From assembly GCA_028287895.1 (NCBI GenBank), contig JAQBOV010000039.1, forward strand, positions 1 through 54,822: a DNA stretch of 54,822 bases, written 5' to 3'. Position numbers and translations under genes: made by a program. The stretch comes from Mucilaginibacter sp. (lineage in GTDB: Bacteria; Bacteroidota; Bacteroidia; Sphingobacteriales; Sphingobacteriaceae). This document shows, piece by piece, positions 52,210 through 54,822 of this stretch (positions within the stretch are counted from its first letter, which is position 1; the number at the start of each line of letters is the position of its first letter). The notes beneath the pieces were generated by a model. The model was given only the letters and a program-made list of their open reading frames with translations, was not told where the DNA came from and ran no database searches.

Positions 52210-52974
52210 TTAATTTCTGCTGATCATTTTATAGATCGCATTTCCCCAATAACTGCCTAAAACTTCAGCCCCCTTCTTATTGGGGTGCAGATAAAATGTA
52301 CCCTGCCGGCCAGGTTCGGGCTTAAGATCAGTGAGGTAATGTCTGCTGAAATAATTAAAGGATTTTCTGTCCGCAGCAAATACTTGCTTAGGTTTGGTTA
52401 TTGCATACTCCGTCGCCAGTTGATCTATCTCGGGGAAATAACTTTGCAAACGGTTTAACCCCTCCTGCAAGTATTTTGAGCTATTGTAGGTATTAGGGCT
52501 ATACCATAACGGCCGCTGAATAATGATCTTACTGTTTGGAAAATCCTGTAATAAACGATCTATAATTGATTTTAGATTATCATGATATTGTTCAGCAGAT
52601 ACCGGCGAGCCGTTGGGCCCTTCACTGGCGCTGTCATTTGTGCCCAGCATGATTGAAAATACAAGTGTTGCGTATTTATCATTAAAGGCCTTCGCTGCCG
52701 AGTCAGCTTTAGGAAATACAGTATTGGTGGATGGCAAAAAATCAACTGTGGTAAACCCGCTCACACCCTGATTTGAAAATTCAACTTTCCCAATACCCTT
52801 TTGTCCCGTTAACCATGCGCTGGCTATAGCCGGCGCGGATTCTGTAGCCGGATCATTTAGCTGGCCGCCCTGGGTGATGCTATCGCCAATATAGACCACA
52901 TTCAAATTTTGTTTTTGGGCAAATAGTACCAGGCTGCTTGTTAAAAACAGCCCTGTAAAGAAAAACCCCTTCAT
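52210..52974 (-). CDS. SGNH/GDSL hydrolase family protein
   Basis: 254 residues from the ATG at 52974 (MKGFFFTG), chosen because AGGGA lies 5 bases upstream and a longer frame from 53046 would overlap the upstream gene by 43 bases. Signal peptide to about LVLFAQ. SGNH blocks: Ser in VVYIGDSITQGG, Gly in SNQGVSGF, Asn in MLGTNDSA, and Asp/His near YLTD...FYLHPNKKGA. Probably a periplasmic esterase, possibly acting on acetylated or acylated sugars. 29 bases downstream of the prolyl oligopeptidase gene and likely cotranscribed. Confidence 0.87.
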   Translation of the reverse strand: MKGFFFTGLFLTSSLVLFAQKQNLNVVYIGDSITQGGQLNDPATESAPAIASAWLTGQKGIGKVEFSNQGVSGFTTVDFLPSTNTVFPKADSAAKAFNDKYATLVFSIMLGTNDSASEGPNGSPVSAEQYHDNLKSIIDRLLQDFPNSKIIIQRPLWYSPNTYNSSKYLQEGLNRLQSYFPEIDQLATEYAITKPKQVFAADRKSFNYFSRHYLTDLKPEPGRQGTFYLHPNKKGAEVLGSYWGNAIYKMISRN

Positions 52975-53003
52975 TCTGATCCCTGACATTTGACTTCCGG
53001 CGA

Positions 53004-54822
53004 TTACTTCCAATCCAAGCCCATATTTTGGAACATAAAGGCCCATTTATCTGCCTGCCCGCTGATGATCTGCGCGGTTGACTGGCCGGCGCCATGCCCC
53101 GCTTTGGTTTCTATTCGGATGAGTACAGGAGCTGAACCTTTCTGGTATTCCTGCAAACGTGAGGCAAATTTGAATGAGTGTGCAGGTACCACACGGTCAT
53201 CGTGGTCTGCAGTGGTAACCATGGTGGCAGGGTAATTAGTCGGCTTGAGTGCATGATAAGGGGAATACTTATAAAGGTAATCAAACATCTCTTTGCTGTC
53301 CTCGGCCGTACCGTAATCATAGCTCCATCCCGCGCCTGCGGTAAACTGATTATACCGCAGCATGTCCATTACACCAACAGCCGGTAAAGCCACTTTGAAC
53401 AGCTCGGGACGCTGGGTTAATACTGCGCCTACGAGCAAACCACCGTTAGACCCACCGGAAATAGCCAGATAATCTTTTGAAGTGTATTTATTTCTGATCA
53501 GGTATTCAGCAGCAGCAATAAAATCATCAAAAACATTCTGTTTTTTTAATTTAATACCAGCCTTATGCCAGGTTTCGCCATACTCGCCGCCGCCACGCAG
53601 GTTGGGCACTGCATAAATACCGCCATGCTCCATTAAAACAATATTTGATGTACTGAAGGCGGGTGTTAAGCTGATGCCAAAACCACCATAGGCATAAAGC
53701 AGCAAAGGGTTTTTTCCGTTCATCACAGTTCCCTTTTTATAGGTAATGATCATCGGTATTTTGGTGTCATCCTTTGACTTGTAAAAAACTTGTTTGGATT
53801 CGTATTTAGTAGGATCGAACTGCACACCCGCTTTTTTATACACTGTAGATGTACCGCTGGCGATATCATACTTAAAAATAGTTGGCGGATAAACATAATT
53901 GGTAAAGGTATAATAGGTTTCCTTTTCTTCCCGCTTAGTACCAAAACCACCTGCGGTACCCACGGATGGCAACGCGATAGTACGTTCCAATTTACCATCC
54001 ATATTATACTGCTGTATAAACGAAGTAGCGTCTTTCAGATATTCTGCAAATAATTTCCCGCCGCCGGTTGTCACGGTCAGCACGTTTTTGGTAGGCGGTA
54101 TCAAATCCTTCCACTTGGTTGGTTTAGGATTAGCCGCATCCACGGTTACCACCTTAAAATTAGGCGTATAAATGTTGGTCAGGATATAAAGCTTGCTTCC
54201 CACATTGTCTATCACACTGTGCTGGTTGTCAAAATTATTTACTATGTTCACTATGCCACTGCCCGGCTTGCGCAGGTCTTGTAGGTACAGTTCGTTGCCG
54301 GTAGTGCTGGTAGCTGCGGTTATCACCAGGAAACGCTCATCTTCGGTAAGGTAAGCGCCAATGTAACGGCGCGGCGTTTGCTCGCCACCAAATACGATCT
54401 TATCCTGGCTTTGCGGTGTTCCCAATACATGATAATATAACTTGTGGAATTGCGTCATACCCGAGAGCTGACTGCCAACTTTGGGCTTATCATAGGTGCT
54501 GTAATAAAAACCCTCGTTGCCTTTCCAGGCTATGCCGGTAAACTTCAGGTCGGTAAGCGTGTCATCCACCATCGATTTATCGGTGGTTTTTATCACGATC
54601 ACCTTGCGCCAGTCGGATCCGCCTTCAGATATCTGATAGGCTGCCATGCTGCCGTCCTTTGTAAAATCGATGCCCTGCATGGACGTGGTGCCGTCAGTCG
54701 AGAACTTGTTCGGGTCAAGGAAAATCTCCGGCACACCATCGCCTACCTGCCGCCATAAAACAGCCTGACTTTGCAAGCCATCGTTCTTATAAAAATACGT
54801 GTATCTGCCCTCCTTGAACGGG
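53004..54822 (-). CDS. Prolyl oligopeptidase family serine peptidase, N-terminus cut by window
   Basis: The frame is open to the window end; PFKEGRYTYFYKNDG precedes the first possible start, so the N-terminal signal and first propeller part lie outside. About 605 residues are visible. The seven-bladed propeller (to about residue 330 of the visible part) is followed by the alpha/beta hydrolase domain: nucleophile Ser in SGGSNGGLL, Asp in DHDDRVVPAHS and His in TKAGHGAGQS. Cleaves short proline-containing peptides, probably in the periplasm. The C-terminal end AFMFQNMGLDWK is typical. Confidence 0.94.
   Translation of the reverse strand, partial: PFKEGRYTYFYKNDGLQSQAVLWRQVGDGVPEIFLDPNKFSTDGTTSMQGIDFTKDGSMAAYQISEGGSDWRKVIVIKTTDKSMVDDTLTDLKFTGIAWKGNEGFYYSTYDKPKVGSQLSGMTQFHKLYYHVLGTPQSQDKIVFGGEQTPRRYIGAYLTEDERFLVITAATSTTGNELYLQDLRKPGSGIVNIVNNFDNQHSVIDNVGSKLYILTNIYTPNFKVVTVDAANPKPTKWKDLIPPTKNVLTVTTGGGKLFAEYLKDATSFIQQYNMDGKLERTIALPSVGTAGGFGTKREEKETYYTFTNYVYPPTIFKYDIASGTSTVYKKAGVQFDPTKYESKQVFYKSKDDTKIPMIITYKKGTVMNGKNPLLLYAYGGFGISLTPAFSTSNIVLMEHGGIYAVPNLRGGGEYGETWHKAGIKLKKQNVFDDFIAAAEYLIRNKYTSKDYLAISGGSNGGLLVGAVLTQRPELFKVALPAVGVMDMLRYNQFTAGAGWSYDYGTAEDSKEMFDYLYKYSPYHALKPTNYPATMVTTADHDDRVVPAHSFKFASRLQEYQKGSAPVLIRIETKAGHGAGQSTAQIISGQADKWAFMFQNMGLDWK

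Overview
The window looks like a chromosome segment of a free-living Bacteroidota bacterium, most likely family Sphingobacteriaceae and close to Mucilaginibacter or Pedobacter. This placement is inferred from gene content and protein flavour: a SusC/SusD pair, a Bacteroidetes-type b558 succinate dehydrogenase, DUF3857/transglutaminase proteins, an E1 alpha/beta fusion, and promoters of the Bacteroidetes TTTG/TAnnTTTG type. Nearly all genes are core or common accessory chromosome genes. I see no phage, plasmid, transposase, CRISPR array, rRNA or tRNA.

Layout. 1-3680: sdhC (cut by the window edge), sdhA and sdhB, with a terminator. 3881-7376: a three-gene predicted amidoligase cluster (ATP-grasp, alpha-E, transglutaminase). 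7386-14878 (minus strand): a TonB-dependent receptor, a thioredoxin-like lipoprotein, a Gfo/Idh/MocA oxidoreductase, a large zinc metalloprotease and a DUF4142 lipoprotein. 15018-18372: gcvH, a VanZ-like gene and a 48-residue lipoprotein gene with overlapping ends, then feoA-feoB behind a near-consensus promoter. 18756-25118: exonuclease III, a SprT-like protein, the E1 fusion, a DUF4198 protein and LutB. 25119-31379 (minus): one long co-directional run of DUF177, rpmF, plsX, fabH, accB, accC, tatC and rpiB, covering fatty-acid and phospholipid initiation plus Tat export. 31656-38222: a lipoprotein, an RMD1-like protein and a SusC/SusD pair. 38381-43818: pdxA, rsmA with a 2-hydroxyacid dehydrogenase, greA behind a structured leader, a HIT protein, ruvC and aat. 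43829-48250: three tandem DUF3857 paralogues in different states of decay (intact; one-base frameshift; internally collapsed to 126 residues). 48482-54822: an outer-membrane barrel protein, a CsbD-like small protein, an S41 protease, a His/Gly-rich secreted protein, an SGNH hydrolase and a prolyl oligopeptidase cut by the window end.

The most unusual structure is between the genes. At least eight gene junctions carry short degenerate word arrays with a strict period of 7 or 8 bases; several form inverted arms able to fold into long hairpins, and some share the same word family at distant loci. Also notable are two tandem intrinsic terminators just behind a promoter in the greA leader, a REP-like element that supplies the last codons of the metalloprotease, and promoter boxes whose TTG can be mistaken for a start codon.
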